Shown here in pieces: positions 22,489 to 33,765 of a stretch of 62,595 nt of DNA (position 1 is the first letter of the stretch; each line of letters begins with the position of its first letter). The stretch spans positions 1 through 62,595 of the forward strand of contig JANBPT010000168.1 of NCBI GenBank assembly GCA_027575765.1, in the 5' to 3' direction. The notes beneath the pieces were generated by a model that saw nothing but the letters and a program-made list of their open reading frames with translations, was not told the DNA's origin and searched no databases. This stretch comes from Tieghemiomyces parasiticus. Lineage: Eukaryota > Kickxellomycota > Dimargaritomycetes > Dimargaritales > Dimargaritaceae. A program made the position numbers and the translations under genes.

Positions 22489-24816
22489 TCATGGCCCTTC
22501 AGGGTCACTTGAGGGTACTGAGGGAGGAGCAGTGGCCGCTACATCAGTATCATCGACCTGAACACCCTCTACTGAAGACTCCGCACGTTTCACGCGATTC
22601 CAAATCTCGAGTACCTGGGGCCGCTGGCACCGGGTCCAGTACGCGGTAATCGCCGAGATCTGGTCGGATGAGAATTGCTCGCGGTGAGCGGCGAACGTCC
22701 CGACGGCGTCAAAGTTGGGTAGTCTAGCGTTCGTCATCGGACGCCTAGGGATTGGGCACGAGAGGAGCTGCTCGACGGCGTCATCGTAGCGACCCAGCTG
22801 AGTCATGGTGGCCGCCAGCTGGGCGTTGGTGGCCGGATGGTTAAGCACGGCCGACAAGGACGGCATAGGCTTTCGCTTTGGCTTTTTCTGGTGATTTGAT
22901 GGCGACGACCCTCGCTCCACTTGGGCGTTGTACCAGGTACGTGCAGTTTCAAGGGCTTGGACGTTACCGGTGGCGGCGATCTCGCGGAGACATAGGGTGA
23001 AGGCGATAGCTGGGTCGACGCTGGGGAACTCGACGTTAGTGGTAAACAAATCCCAAGCCTGGTTGACCTCGTTACGCGTGAGCAGGAAGTGGAACACGCG
23101 CTTGAGCAGGTTGAGGGTGAGTGGGTACCGATGTTCGGTGAGGGTGTGAACCCAGGCGAGGCAAGGTTCCAGGCGGCCTTGGTGGGCGTATGAGTAGGCA
23201 AGGGTGGTAAACACCATGCCACGGATGGCCGGGTTGTCGGTGTACCGGTTCACGATGCGGTCGATTCGTTCCGTCTGGTTAGTCAGCACGTAGAACCGTA
23301 GCATTTGCAGGTCGAACGCCAGCGAGGCGGGGAAGCTGGGCCCCGACAGGATATCATAGACGCGGTTGGCGTGGGTCAGTTCCTGAGCGTTGTTGAGCAG
23401 AGTCAGCAGAGGGGTGTAACACCGGAGGTTGGTGGCCCGGCCCTTAACTAACGTGATTTCGAAGGCCCGCATGGCTAGATCGACGTCGTTGGTGGTAAGA
23501 TAAAATTGAAATACGCTGCGAATCTGATCGTCATTGAGGCGGCTTGCGGCCGAAAGGTACCGGGCGACGATATCACGGGCGGTGGTCGGGTCGTCGAGAC
23601 GTCGGAACGCGTGGGCGAGGGCGAGGGTCATCACATCGGTCTTGCTATCCTTGACACGCTGCGAGTGGATGTACACCTGGCGGAGCAGATCGACGTCTTT
23701 CAAAATCCGGGCGGCCTTACTAAACAGGAGTAGGTCCTTCGCGGTGGCCATTGGGGCGCGGTCGTCAAACAACTGGCGGACAAGGTGACGTTTACCGAGT
23801 TGCGCCAGGTGCGAGGCGATGAAGGCGTAGGTTTCGGGCGGGGATTCCTTGGCCCCGACCAGTCGGTCGTAGAGTGCCATGGCTTCGTCCGTCTGGTGGT
23901 TCTGGGCGTAGACAGCTAGGAGCTGACCTCGGGTGTAATCGTTGAGCGGCGGTTTGAGCAACATCATGCGGTGCAAAGCGCGGGCGGCGCGGGGGTCACG
24001 GCACCGCTTGAGGAGCAAGGCGAGGGACAGGTGGGCCGTTTCAATGTTAAACGATATCATGTGCCACTGGACGCGGCCCCAGAACACGCCCAGCTCCGCC
24101 ACGTCAGCCGAAACCATGATGCAGCGCACCACTTCGTTGGTCAGTTCGGGCCGCAAGACGAGCTGGCGGTGGTGGGTCAGTTTGTAGGTATCGTGCACGA
24201 CGCGCCAGTGACGAGCCAGGGCCGCGCTGTGGATCAATTCGGTGACCTCGATCTCGGCATATTCTAGGAATTTGGCGTCACCCGTGATAACCCGGAACCA
24301 GTCATCAACCAGGACCCGCAGCTGATTGACCTCCTTGGCCAGCAAGTACTGGTTCTCGGCCTCCTGATCGGGTCCTAAGTTCCGGCGGTGGCGGTCCTGG
24401 ATGACGTTCTTGGACCGTAGCAGCTGGGTCAACATCCGGTAGTCCAGCGGCGTAAAGACCGGTACCGGGAGCCGCACGCCCTTGATGGAGAAGTACTGGT
24501 CGAGAGCCACCTGGACTCGTCCAGATTCCACCGCCTCTCGCATCTTGGCGAGCATCTCCGGGACTCGCGTATACCCCGGCCGGTCGGCCGGAGCCATGTC
24601 CAACCGGCTACTAAATCGGGACCGTTTGGGATTGGAGGTGATCTCCTGGGAGGGTGCATCCGTGGAGGAGGGTTCAGAGGGCGGTAGTAACGGGGGCGTA
24701 TCAGTGGACATGGGCCGGGTTGGCGTGGCGGTGAGGCATCCGTTGGGGACCGGACTGACACGGGGCACCCTTGCCGGCCGCGACGCCGGCTGGGAGCGGA
24801 TCAGGCGAATCAGCAT
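22489..24816 (-). CDS. Mitochondrial PPR-like helical-repeat protein
   Basis: Intronless 775-residue protein. The first ATG of the frame (24957) would add 47 aromatic and Pro-rich residues. I chose the ATG at 24816 because it begins MLIRLIRSQPASRPARVPRV, an Arg-rich, acid-free mitochondrial presequence. After a Ser/Pro-rich linker, the body from about residue 90 onward is all-helical with recurring roughly 35-residue units of the type LLAVYAQNHQTDEAMALYDRL and VFHFLLTRNEVNQAWDLF. This spacing fits pentatricopeptide (PPR) or related repeats. Such proteins bind organellar RNA or mitoribosomes and control mRNA stability, processing or translation in the matrix. The repeats are divergent, so no named orthologue is claimed. 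The gene converges on the EF-G2 gene and lies in tandem upstream of the DnaJ gene's 3' end. Confidence 0.75.
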   Translation of the reverse strand: MLIRLIRSQPASRPARVPRVSPVPNGCLTATPTRPMSTDTPPLLPPSEPSSTDAPSQEITSNPKRSRFSSRLDMAPADRPGYTRVPEMLAKMREAVESGRVQVALDQYFSIKGVRLPVPVFTPLDYRMLTQLLRSKNVIQDRHRRNLGPDQEAENQYLLAKEVNQLRVLVDDWFRVITGDAKFLEYAEIEVTELIHSAALARHWRVVHDTYKLTHHRQLVLRPELTNEVVRCIMVSADVAELGVFWGRVQWHMISFNIETAHLSLALLLKRCRDPRAARALHRMMLLKPPLNDYTRGQLLAVYAQNHQTDEAMALYDRLVGAKESPPETYAFIASHLAQLGKRHLVRQLFDDRAPMATAKDLLLFSKAARILKDVDLLRQVYIHSQRVKDSKTDVMTLALAHAFRRLDDPTTARDIVARYLSAASRLNDDQIRSVFQFYLTTNDVDLAMRAFEITLVKGRATNLRCYTPLLTLLNNAQELTHANRVYDILSGPSFPASLAFDLQMLRFYVLTNQTERIDRIVNRYTDNPAIRGMVFTTLAYSYAHQGRLEPCLAWVHTLTEHRYPLTLNLLKRVFHFLLTRNEVNQAWDLFTTNVEFPSVDPAIAFTLCLREIAATGNVQALETARTWYNAQVERGSSPSNHQKKPKRKPMPSLSAVLNHPATNAQLAATMTQLGRYDDAVEQLLSCPIPRRPMTNARLPNFDAVGTFAAHREQFSSDQISAITAYWTRCQRPQVLEIWNRVKRAESSVEGVQVDDTDVAATAPPSVPSSDPEGP

Positions 24817-25251
24817 ACCGTCCTGGTGAGTAGGAGGATTAACACCCGCAAAGGGATGCCAAAAGTAGTAAAAAGAAAAGAAAAGTGCCAAGTGAGGCTG
24901 AGGGTCAAGATCGCCACTAGTATCGGCAGGTAGGGTGCAAAAGGGATACCGGTCCATAGAGTAGATAGCGGCTGCTAGCGGCCTAAAAATAAGCCTGGTG
25001 AATGGCCCCTAGTCACTTCGTCGCGCGGAGCCGGATCTTCTTTACTACGGAGGTTTCCCTTTCACCTTGGTGATATAGCGGATACAATGAGAATCAGCTA
25101 CCCACCCGGGGCTTTTTGCTTGCCCGCAATGTACACACACTGGGCAGGCCCCATAACTAGAAGATATTCTTGGTTTCGACTTTTATCTAGTAGAACGTAA
25201 TACATCGCTTAGGGGTGAAAATCAGTAGTTCAGGTATTGCCCTGACCGCTA
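24817..25251. other. Intergenic between PPR-like and DnaJ genes
   Basis: Promoter of the PPR-like gene and 3' end of the DnaJ gene. No other feature was seen. Confidence 0.5.
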
Positions 25252-26583
25252 TTACTGCTGTGCACACTCGACTTCGGGGCCTTCACCGCCCTCGTCGCCA
25301 GCACTATAATAATGTCCTTGGTCGCCGCTGTACCGGTCTTCATCGCCGTGGTTGTCATCATGGTCAAAGCGGTGCGTGCCGTTGAAGGGGTTATCGTCTG
25401 CGGCCACATCGGACAGTTTGACCCGCTTGGTGTCGTCGGCAGTTTCGATGGATGGGGCATCCGGGAGCAGGGCACGAAGGGCACTGAGCCGTTCGGCGGT
25501 AAACCAATCGGGGGCCGGGTAGTCCACTTCGAACGTAAGGTACAGGGCACCGCGCAGGTGGGGTTTACCTGGGTGCGGCATGCCCTCTTGGTAAATGCAC
25601 TTGATGTCGCCCGGCCGTATAACCTGACCGGCGGGCTGAGCAACGATCAGACCGCGGCCATCCAGGTGGGTGAGGACCTGGCGGTCGAATCCCGCCAGGG
25701 CCTCGCCGAGAGTGATACGCACAGCGGCGTGGAGGTCGTGCTCCCTGCGCCGGAAAGTCGGGTGCGGGGCCTGGTGGAGCACGAAGACGAGGGCCGGGGT
25801 GGGCTGGCCGGGCTGGTGGTCACCTTCACCGGCCAGCACGATCCGCTGACCGTCGCGCATCCCAGGCTCGATGGTAACAGTGAGGACCTTGCGGGCATTC
25901 TGTAACTTCTCCCCGTGGCATCGCCGGCACCTATCCTGTTTACGGATTACCCGCCCCTCGCCATTGCAGGTCGGACACAACACCTGTACGCGTTGAGAGA
26001 GCCCCGGCGCCAGCATCCGCGTGGTCAACGTGAACCCCTCTCCGTGGCAGGGTTTACATTTGTACGTTTTGCCTGTCCGGCTGCCACTACCGTCACACTG
26101 GGTGCACTGGACCTTCTTCTCGATAGCCATGCGGAACTTCTTTCCCCTATAGAGGTCCTCCAGCGTCACTTCGAGATCGGCCTGGCTATCTTTGGCCGCC
26201 CCGGCTCGCGGGCCGCCGCGCGGGCCGTACGGGTTTGAGCCCATGCCACCGCCCATTCCGAATGGGTCGAATTCAGCCCCGCCACCGCCGCCAGCGAAGA
26301 AACCCGTGCCACCAAACATCTCGGCGAATAGATCGTCCGGGAAGGGGTGACCCCCGCCGGAACCGCGGCCGGCGTTCTCGTCCTCGCCGAACTGGTCGTA
26401 ATGCGCCCGCCGCTGGGGATCGCTCAGGACCTCGTAGGCGTGCTGGAGCTCCTTGAACTGGTCGGCGCCCTCGGGGTTCTTGTCGGGGTGGAACTGCATG
26501 GCCAGGCGGCGGTAGGAACGTTTCAGACCATGGTCGTCGACCTCCCGTTCAACCTCGAGGATCTCGTAGTAGTCGCGGGTCAT
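25252..26583 (-). CDS. Type I DnaJ (Hsp40) co-chaperone with CaaX box, Ydj1-like
   Basis: A 443-residue co-chaperone that stimulates Hsp70 ATPase and delivers clients. The J domain covers residues 4-66 with the essential HPD at 32-34. A Gly/Phe-rich linker follows (about 70-130). The zinc-binding domain has four Cys pairs: C160/C163, C176/C179, C203/C206 and C219/C222. The first three are regular CXXCXGXG, while the fourth ends HGEK. Two beta-sandwich client domains follow. The protein ends in CAQQ, a CaaX box whose final Gln predicts farnesylation, as in yeast Ydj1 (CASQ). This suggests attachment to the cytosolic face of ER or mitochondrial outer membranes. An acidic, His/Asp/Tyr-rich stretch precedes the CaaX box. 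The single ATG opens directly into the J domain, so there is no organelle presequence. Confidence 0.92.
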   Translation of the reverse strand: MTRDYYEILEVEREVDDHGLKRSYRRLAMQFHPDKNPEGADQFKELQHAYEVLSDPQRRAHYDQFGEDENAGRGSGGGHPFPDDLFAEMFGGTGFFAGGGGGAEFDPFGMGGGMGSNPYGPRGGPRAGAAKDSQADLEVTLEDLYRGKKFRMAIEKKVQCTQCDGSGSRTGKTYKCKPCHGEGFTLTTRMLAPGLSQRVQVLCPTCNGEGRVIRKQDRCRRCHGEKLQNARKVLTVTIEPGMRDGQRIVLAGEGDHQPGQPTPALVFVLHQAPHPTFRRREHDLHAAVRITLGEALAGFDRQVLTHLDGRGLIVAQPAGQVIRPGDIKCIYQEGMPHPGKPHLRGALYLTFEVDYPAPDWFTAERLSALRALLPDAPSIETADDTKRVKLSDVAADDNPFNGTHRFDHDDNHGDEDRYSGDQGHYYSAGDEGGEGPEVECAQQ

Positions 26584-29274
26584 GGCTGGTCAGTGGAAAA
26601 TTGGGCGATGGGAGGATGGAGGTCGGGACAGATTAGGCCGATGGCTAACAATGTGTCGTGGTAGGTGGGACACCAAAACAACAGCGCTAGGGTATGAAAT
26701 AGCGGGTGGAGGTGGACGATAGAGCGTAAGTATACAGTACGGAATCCACAGTTGAATGCCGAGTGCGACCTTATCTACCAGGATAGGCGATGCACTATTG
26801 GCCACTCGAAGGCCAATGTGTTAGCGCGGCTTGCCATGGGCTAGGCTGATGGCATTGGGCAAAGTCAGAAAAAAAAAGATCGAGGGGGGAATGCAATTCG
26901 GGATGCCCTGACTGCGGACGTGGTTCTCGCTCGATAGTGGGGAGGCTGTGACCCTTCCCGTCCGTGCTAAATGCGCCTCACCCCCAGCCCCACGACCTCC
27001 TTCGTCACGTGGTTGCCCACCCTGGAGAAGCCAGATGGCTGACAGCCAACGACTGAGTGTTCACGCAGGTCCACGGAGACGTGCGCAAGTTGAGGTCGAT
27101 GTGGAGATCGGTCCTAGCACTTAAGACCCCCAAAATGGCACCAGGAGTTGAACGGTGCAGGCGTGGCGTAGCTGGCGGTACCTTAAACGGGGGACTGAGC
27201 AAACAGACGGGCGTCTGTCCGTGCCGGTGGCCTGGCCGCCATGCGCCTGCTGCGTTACCATTGTGGGCGGTAAACAACAGGCCGGATACGCTTACACCAT
27301 GATTGTTTGGCAGGCGGGTTGACCTTGTCTACATCCACGCCCAGCCAACTTACGCTGCAGACATCTCTTTCCCTAACTATGCCACAACGGGGTATAGTAA
27401 CCCACCCCACACGTCACAGCTGCCGCCACGAATACTCTGACACTACCCTCTACCCCACGCCCAGGGTCCCAGGGCTGGGCCGTATCGCCCAGTAACAAAG
27501 GGCATTGTGCCACAGGACCAAAAATTTCCTTGATGGGAGCCGTTAGGGGTGGTCCGGGGCTACAGTAAGCAAGGAAGTGTGTAGAAGCCATATGTGTCGA
27601 TCGCCTGAGATCGCTGGGGAACAACAGACCACCAGCCGCCGTTAGACAGTGGATGTCAAGGTGGTGGCCCTTGTTGGGCCCGGTGGACAGCAGCAAGGTC
27701 GCTGCAAACCAGGTTGGGACTGGCGCCATTCCGAGTCGTCCACTGCACGCTGTGGTTCTCAGGCCCTACCATGCCGGTGGCCCAGCCCCCAAGCGACTAG
27801 CGCCGCTTGGGAGAAGCGGGCCGCCCTGCCGAGATGTGCCATTATACTTAGGGATCCACGCTACAATAAACAAGGCTCTATCCGCCAGTGGCTTCTTACT
27901 GGCGCGGTGTCGATGTAAATAAATCAGGGCAGGCTGACCGCCTAATGATGATGAGTGAAAAATGGAAGAATGCGCCGACTATGGGCCTGGCCAAAAGAAG
28001 GTTGGGCCGGAACGTTCCTCCATTTCTTTCCTGTTCTGTCCAAAGTGATTGTCCGCCATGCAAATGCTGACAGCGCAGGCCAGCCCCCGTATTGTGTATT
28101 GTTCCCGTCCACACAGCTGTTGACAGCCATCGCTAGTCCCCGTCCAGTGTGTTCAGCATGGCCGGCGCCCTTTTAGACGACGCGCGGGGACAGGGACACT
28201 ATTGGCCAGCCACATCACAGACACAGCCGACCAGCTATGGCTGCCTGATTCCCCTCCAGGCGCCAATTTACCCAGGCCATCCGCCGCATACACTCGTCCG
28301 CCATCGTTTACTGCTGGCCCGACACTGGGCTACCCTCTTCACTCGCGCACCAGCCGAGACTTTTTTCTTGCTGCTCCGTGTCCCATTGCCACTCGCATGT
28401 CCCACCTGAATGCAGCTTTCCTCGACCTCGTTCCTGCCCCTACTCACCCCAACGTCGCGCGCGTATATCCAACCTATCGTCTGCACGCCATGCCTTTCTA
28501 AAGTCCCTCCCCATTAAAGCCCTAGCGTCGCCGCTCTCTCTGGTATCAGCGCGTACAGCTACCAGCCTCTATACCTGTATCCACACCGCAACCCTTCGCC
28601 CTCATTCTTGCTTCTCGAGCCCAGTGCCAAATCGACTGTCGTCTTCGCTTCTGGCCGACACTGCTGCCTGCCTCTGGTACCGTTGCGATACTCATCCCGT
28701 TTTAAACTCCGCACCCAGCAATACCGCAGCGCACGACCCAGACAGACGACCCCACCAACTGCCAGCCGTGCGGCACCAGTATTACCCTCTTCCGACGCAT
28801 TGCGGTTAGTACCAAGCGGCCTATCCACGTATGTTTCTATCCGACCCTGGCTAAGTAGTTTTATCCGCGGCTGGCCGTCTTCGCCCACCAGGGTAGCCTA
28901 CTCGCACCACCGCTGGCCTTAGACCTCGCCCGGCTAGCCTTCTGGTGGTTCAAGTCCCCGTGGTGAATCCCTCAAGTCGGATTTCGCTGACCGTACTCAC
29001 CCCACGAATCTCTTTCGCCACACGTCCTTCCACCTATAGCCCGGTACCCCCCCCCCTCCGTGCGACTCGACTCCGCTACACGCCGCCGAGTCCCGAGTTT
29101 CCTGTCTTATTGTCTCAGTACAGCTTCCCCCCTGACCTCTTCTTTCCCCTTGCCGACAGCGCCACCGAGTCATAACGACGAGCGGTTTTGTCGGCGCACA
29201 TTCGAGCGTCCGTTGCCCCTCATCCCGTCGTTCCACCCGCTTCCCCTGTCTCGTCTATCAAGCCCGCCGTCGCC
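26584..29274. other. Long divergent intergenic region
   Basis: About 2.7 kb between the divergent DnaJ and RhoGEF start codons. The last 800 bp are pyrimidine-rich on the given strand, as expected for a long 5' leader of the RhoGEF gene. No supportable gene was found; the several 60-140-codon frames overlap one another and lack domains. Confidence 0.5.
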
Positions 29275-32076
29275 ATGGGATTTGCTAGTGGGAGCCATGG
29301 CGGCCTGGCCCGACCAGCCCCGTCCTTCATGAGCGACCGTAGCGACACGGCGGCGCTTTCCAATCTCCAGGCTTTTCAGGCCGCCATCCAGGAATCCGAG
29401 CGGCTTGTGGACCACCTGTCCGTGAATAGCTCGGACGACTCGGACCGGTCTGCGCGGCCCGGCACCATGTCGCTATACAGCAGTATCTCCGACAAGACCG
29501 AGGCCGAGGCCTTCTGGGATACAGCACATCCTTTCGGCTTGGCCACGTTGCACTCGGGCGATTCAGCCCTCAGTCTACCCAGTACTCCAAGTCTCTGGTC
29601 CCAGACGGTGACCCGGGCTGTACTGGACACCTTTTCAGCCGAGGTCATACAGTGGCAGGAGACCATGTACGAGACCATCGCTAAGGAACAGGAATACCTT
29701 GCTGACCTTAAGCTGCTCGACACTCTATTCCTCCAGCCCCTGCGCATCTGCTGGCCCACTATTTCCTCCCACCATCACCGCACCGACAGTAGCACGAACA
29801 TTAGCAGCGGGAATGCGTTGCCCGAGGAGCCTCACCGCGCGCCCGCCACCCCGCTGCCCCCACCAGAACTCGAGACGTTCCTTCATGATGTATTTCATAA
29901 CCTTCCCGACCTCATCGCCGTTAGTGAGCAGCTCTTGCGACGCCTGCTCGAGCGGCAGGCCAACCAGCCCATTATGAGCGGTGTGGGGGACATTTTTCTG
30001 CCCTGGTCCCAAGCCATCGAGCCCATCGTGGCCTATGCCGCCAACTTACCCCGCGCCCACTATATCCTCGAGGTTGAGGTTGCCCGCAACCCGGGCTTCG
30101 CGGCCTTTTTGCGCGATTGTGAAGCCCACCCTATGGCCCGGAAACTAGGTCTGCAGCATTTTCTAGGCCGTGCCCCCACCCGCTTCGTACGCTACCCGCT
30201 CCATTTCAACGACCTGATCAAGCGCGCGCCCGCCACTTCCCCGGACCGTGTACTGATGCCGCAGGCCCTCGAGAATGTCAAAGCGTGCCTCGACCGCGTC
30301 AACCAGCAGACGGGCGAAGCCACGATCACTCTGCTCATGACCAAGCTCCGCAACCAGCTCCTGCTTAGCGAACGGGAACGGCTCTACCTCAACCTTGACC
30401 ATCCGCAGCGGAGGGTGGTCAAGGTGGGCTACCTCCGGAAGCGTTCGGGTAACCAGGCCACCGTGTTCCTCCTTGACCACGTCTTGCTCATCTGCAAGCA
30501 CATACGTCAGGGTAAGTCCCAGACCCAGACCTTCTACCAGCTCAACAAGTCGGCCACGCCCCTATCTTTACTAGCCGTCCGGTGCGGCGAGGAGGCCGCT
30601 CTCACCGGCACCGGCTCCCAGTCGCCCCCTGCCGCTTTGGCCACTCCGACTCGTAGCCCGCGTATGTCTCTCGGTACTGGGGCCGCGATCGCTGAATCGG
30701 CACGGTCCCATCGCATGTCTATCATGGGAAAACTGGCTCTGGTCCGAGACGCCCCTGCCCCCGCTGTGGTCATGAACCCCATGGCCCCGGCCACCCTCCT
30801 TCCGGCCAGTCCCCGGCTGACCGCTCAGCCCTTCCCGCTTGTGTGTCAACACCTGGGGCGACACGGCGGCCAGAACATCCTCTTCGCCGCTAGTGCTGAC
30901 GAGCAGCGGGCCTGGCTGGAGGCCATCCAGGCGCAGCAAAACGCTTCCCTATCGGCCCTGGCCGGTCGGGTGAAAATCAACCACATCTGCGACCACACCT
31001 TCACCGCCGAGAACGCGGTTCACTGTGCCGCCGAATTCCGCGTACCCGATGGGCAGCGGTATATTTTGGTGGGCACCGATGTGGGTCTCTACGTAGGGTC
31101 CGAATTGAGCCGTGGGGGCTACCTCAAAATCACCAAGATGCGCAATGTGACCCACCTCCATGTGTTTCCTGAGTATGATCAGCTCATCATGATCTCGGAT
31201 AAAATCCCCTATGTGTACCCGCTCCACGAACTGGCCCGCCCGGCACTCTGGGACCGGTTACGCGGTAAAAAGTTAGGCATCAAGGCCACGGCGTTCTACG
31301 TGGGTCGATTCCACGATCGTCCTGCTGTGGCGTTCATGACCCCCAAGAGCAAGCAGTCCGTGTTCACCATCACCCGGCCAATCCACCTCCGAGAGTACAA
31401 CAAACGCACTGACGACAAACTATTGTGGTCGCACAAGGAAAAGGGCCAGCCCGAGGTGGGCCTGGTCCGCCTCAAGGAATTTTTTGTCCCCACGGAGACT
31501 TTTGGACTAACCTTCTTCCGGCAGCATCTAGGCGTGGGCAGCCTCGCCACGTTCGAGATAATCGATATCCGGGACCTCCGCCTCCACGACAGTCTACCCA
31601 ACCCGGCCGACCCGACTTTTAGCGACCTGCCGGCACCGTCTATTTTAGGCCGCCCGTATCTGATGCACAAGGTGACTGGCACGGGCGAATTCCTCGTCTG
31701 TTTCGAACGGCTAGCCTTTTACGTTAACCGGGCCCAAACTCGGTCCCGTCCGCACTTGCTGATCCACTGGGAGGGCCGGCCACGCAGTATCCAGGTCTTT
31801 GAGCCTTACATTTACGTGTTTTGTGCCGAATTTATCGAGATACGTCAGATGGACACCGGTGCCCTCGAGCACATCATCCCGGCCATTAACGTACGGTGCC
31901 TCACCTTGCCCGACGCAAACCGCAGTAATGGCGATCCCACCGTGCACCTAATCGGCGTGATGCAGTCGCGGGCCCCCGGGTACCAACGTATATTCCGGTT
32001 GCCAATTGCCAGTGGCGACCAGGTGACCCTTGAACAGAAACCTTCTACCCCAGACAAGGGCAACCTTGGTACGTAG
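29275..32076 (+). CDS. Rho1 guanine nucleotide exchange factor (DH-PH-CNH, Rom2-like)
   Basis: Intronless, 933 residues from the first ATG; the frame upstream opens only at a TTG after a stop. The order of domains matches fungal Rom1/Rom2-type GEFs, which load GTP on Rho1 to drive cell-wall synthesis and the protein kinase C pathway at the plasma membrane. A Ser-rich N-terminus is followed by a Dbl-homology domain (about 115-340: WQETMYETIAKEQEYLADLK at its start and FVRYPLHFNDLIKRAP near its end). Next come a PH-like region (about 380-590: VVKVGYLRKRSGNQATVFLL) with a Ser/Thr/Pro-rich insertion, and a C-terminal citron-homology (CNH) domain (about 605-920: INHICDHTFTAENAVHCAAE). I do not see a DEP domain before the DH region, which many ascomycete Rom2 proteins have, so the protein is shorter than those. 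Confidence 0.88.
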   Translation: MGFASGSHGGLARPAPSFMSDRSDTAALSNLQAFQAAIQESERLVDHLSVNSSDDSDRSARPGTMSLYSSISDKTEAEAFWDTAHPFGLATLHSGDSALSLPSTPSLWSQTVTRAVLDTFSAEVIQWQETMYETIAKEQEYLADLKLLDTLFLQPLRICWPTISSHHHRTDSSTNISSGNALPEEPHRAPATPLPPPELETFLHDVFHNLPDLIAVSEQLLRRLLERQANQPIMSGVGDIFLPWSQAIEPIVAYAANLPRAHYILEVEVARNPGFAAFLRDCEAHPMARKLGLQHFLGRAPTRFVRYPLHFNDLIKRAPATSPDRVLMPQALENVKACLDRVNQQTGEATITLLMTKLRNQLLLSERERLYLNLDHPQRRVVKVGYLRKRSGNQATVFLLDHVLLICKHIRQGKSQTQTFYQLNKSATPLSLLAVRCGEEAALTGTGSQSPPAALATPTRSPRMSLGTGAAIAESARSHRMSIMGKLALVRDAPAPAVVMNPMAPATLLPASPRLTAQPFPLVCQHLGRHGGQNILFAASADEQRAWLEAIQAQQNASLSALAGRVKINHICDHTFTAENAVHCAAEFRVPDGQRYILVGTDVGLYVGSELSRGGYLKITKMRNVTHLHVFPEYDQLIMISDKIPYVYPLHELARPALWDRLRGKKLGIKATAFYVGRFHDRPAVAFMTPKSKQSVFTITRPIHLREYNKRTDDKLLWSHKEKGQPEVGLVRLKEFFVPTETFGLTFFRQHLGVGSLATFEIIDIRDLRLHDSLPNPADPTFSDLPAPSILGRPYLMHKVTGTGEFLVCFERLAFYVNRAQTRSRPHLLIHWEGRPRSIQVFEPYIYVFCAEFIEIRQMDTGALEHIIPAINVRCLTLPDANRSNGDPTVHLIGVMQSRAPGYQRIFRLPIASGDQVTLEQKPSTPDKGNLGT

Positions 32077-33765
32077 TTAGTAACTGATTCTTTTTCTATA
32101 TAATTTTGCACTACATCCTTATTCTTATCACTTTATATATGCATGATTGGTTATAATCTAAATCTGTCAATTCTTTGCTACGCCGATGTTTCTTCCAGGC
32201 TGGCTATACCATACCTTGAGATCAGCGCTCATGGCTTAATTGTTATCTTTTATCTGCTACAATGGACATTATTTTACTATAGGCCATCAGCAACCGTCTG
32301 TTCACACCAACTGGTTCTCAAACACCACAGCGAAGCGAAGATCGGCTTTAGGAAACTTGTCGTATAAAACTCGCCGAGGCCAATCTCCTCTTCCCATAAT
32401 CGAAGAGAAGGTGGACTGGGAGTTACAACGCAGCGCCGATGCCACCAGTCTCATCAGTGTCACTGGTAATCCCATCGGTACTACCAACGGCCGGTACCAC
32501 CAAGCCCAACGAGGGGGGGGGGGTTCAAGAGGAATGAGGATACCACCTAAACCAAGATGACAGAACAAACCCACCCGTCCTATATCCCCCCCGCAACTGG
32601 GAGGAGGGTGGGTGATCAAGACTGATCCCTTTGGAAAATACGAAACGATTTCCCGACAGTCAGGCAACCCCTAGCAGGTATAATGGAGTGAAATGTCCCG
32701 ACACAAAGGAGAACGCCAATTAAACGCTAAATAGATATCCGATATGAATCCACTTAACGGTATCTTGAAATTAGAACCACTTACCGCTTGGTCAATTTGC
32801 CACTATACGCAACAGACTGTTGGTTAGTTCTTTGACTGTATAAATACAATCAGCAATCCCCTTGTAAATTCATACTTCATTGTGGCTGTGTCATAGTCGC
32901 CAATACCGCTTCTATTATGCCGCCCTCCGCCGCTGGTAGGTGAGTTCCCCGTTATCTTAATCCGTCCGGATCCATCCTTCCCCCACCCCATTTAATGTAA
33001 TAGCGTTGAACACCATTTATCTTGTACCAAAAAAGACAACAGCTTTTACACGATGAACGCTACTTCCCATTGATAAATTCTAAATACGACCATCCTTTCT
33101 GTCGTCCGTCAATGCAGCTTACAGCCACAAGCTCGTCCCAATACCTATCTCTTACCGACCCCTCTCTCTTCCAGTGCCACCATATGCTACAGTACTATTC
33201 ACTGTCATCGGCTCAAGGTATACTGGTCTCGACACCTTATGTTACCCTTTTTCTCCCAACCACCTGCAGCAGCAATTATGGCTCAGGGTTGCTCGCCATT
33301 TTACTTCATAGTTACCTCTGCCGCCCATCGAACTTGATGCCCTAGTCCCTTGTAATCCTCTGGCGTGGCAATATCAATAAACGCTTTTTTATTATATAAT
33401 CATCACCATTCCATATTATTACTCGAATTTGGCCTATCTTGGGAATAAGACCCTAGTTTCGGGGTTGATTTATACCGCATTATCCAAGGTTGTTGGTACC
33501 CAGATAACGACACCCCACAGAACCCTGCAAGCCACCACAACGCCACACAGGAACCAACACCGCCGCACCAACATCTACAATTGGCCAGGGTAACGCACCC
33601 GGAGCCTTCATGACTAACTATTCGAGGCCCCAGCGAAGACCCAATCGCCACACACTTCTAGGGCATATATAAGCTCATCAACCTAGCTACTAATACTCTT
33701 TATCATATACTTTCTTTATCTTGCGTACGTTTGCAATAAACCACCCCTCGGGGCCTCGCCTACCA
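32077..33765. other. Intergenic, no gene seen
   Basis: AT-rich spacer between the RhoGEF 3' end and the 3' end of the secreted orphan gene. It contains an 11-base G run (32513-32523). No open frame with recognisable features was found. Confidence 0.5.

Noticed and set aside
25312..25905. 197-codon plus-strand frame opposite the DnaJ gene
   Set aside because: Antisense shadow; the DnaJ frame carries all domain motifs.
28378..29175. Plus-strand frames upstream of the RhoGEF as a possible extra N-terminal exon
   Set aside because: Pyrimidine-rich leader-like sequence without a phase-compatible junction; the ATG at 29275 has a good context.
32519..32532. GGTTCAAGAGG, a possible tRNA B box
   Set aside because: It does not match the B-box consensus fully and no cloverleaf can be built around it.
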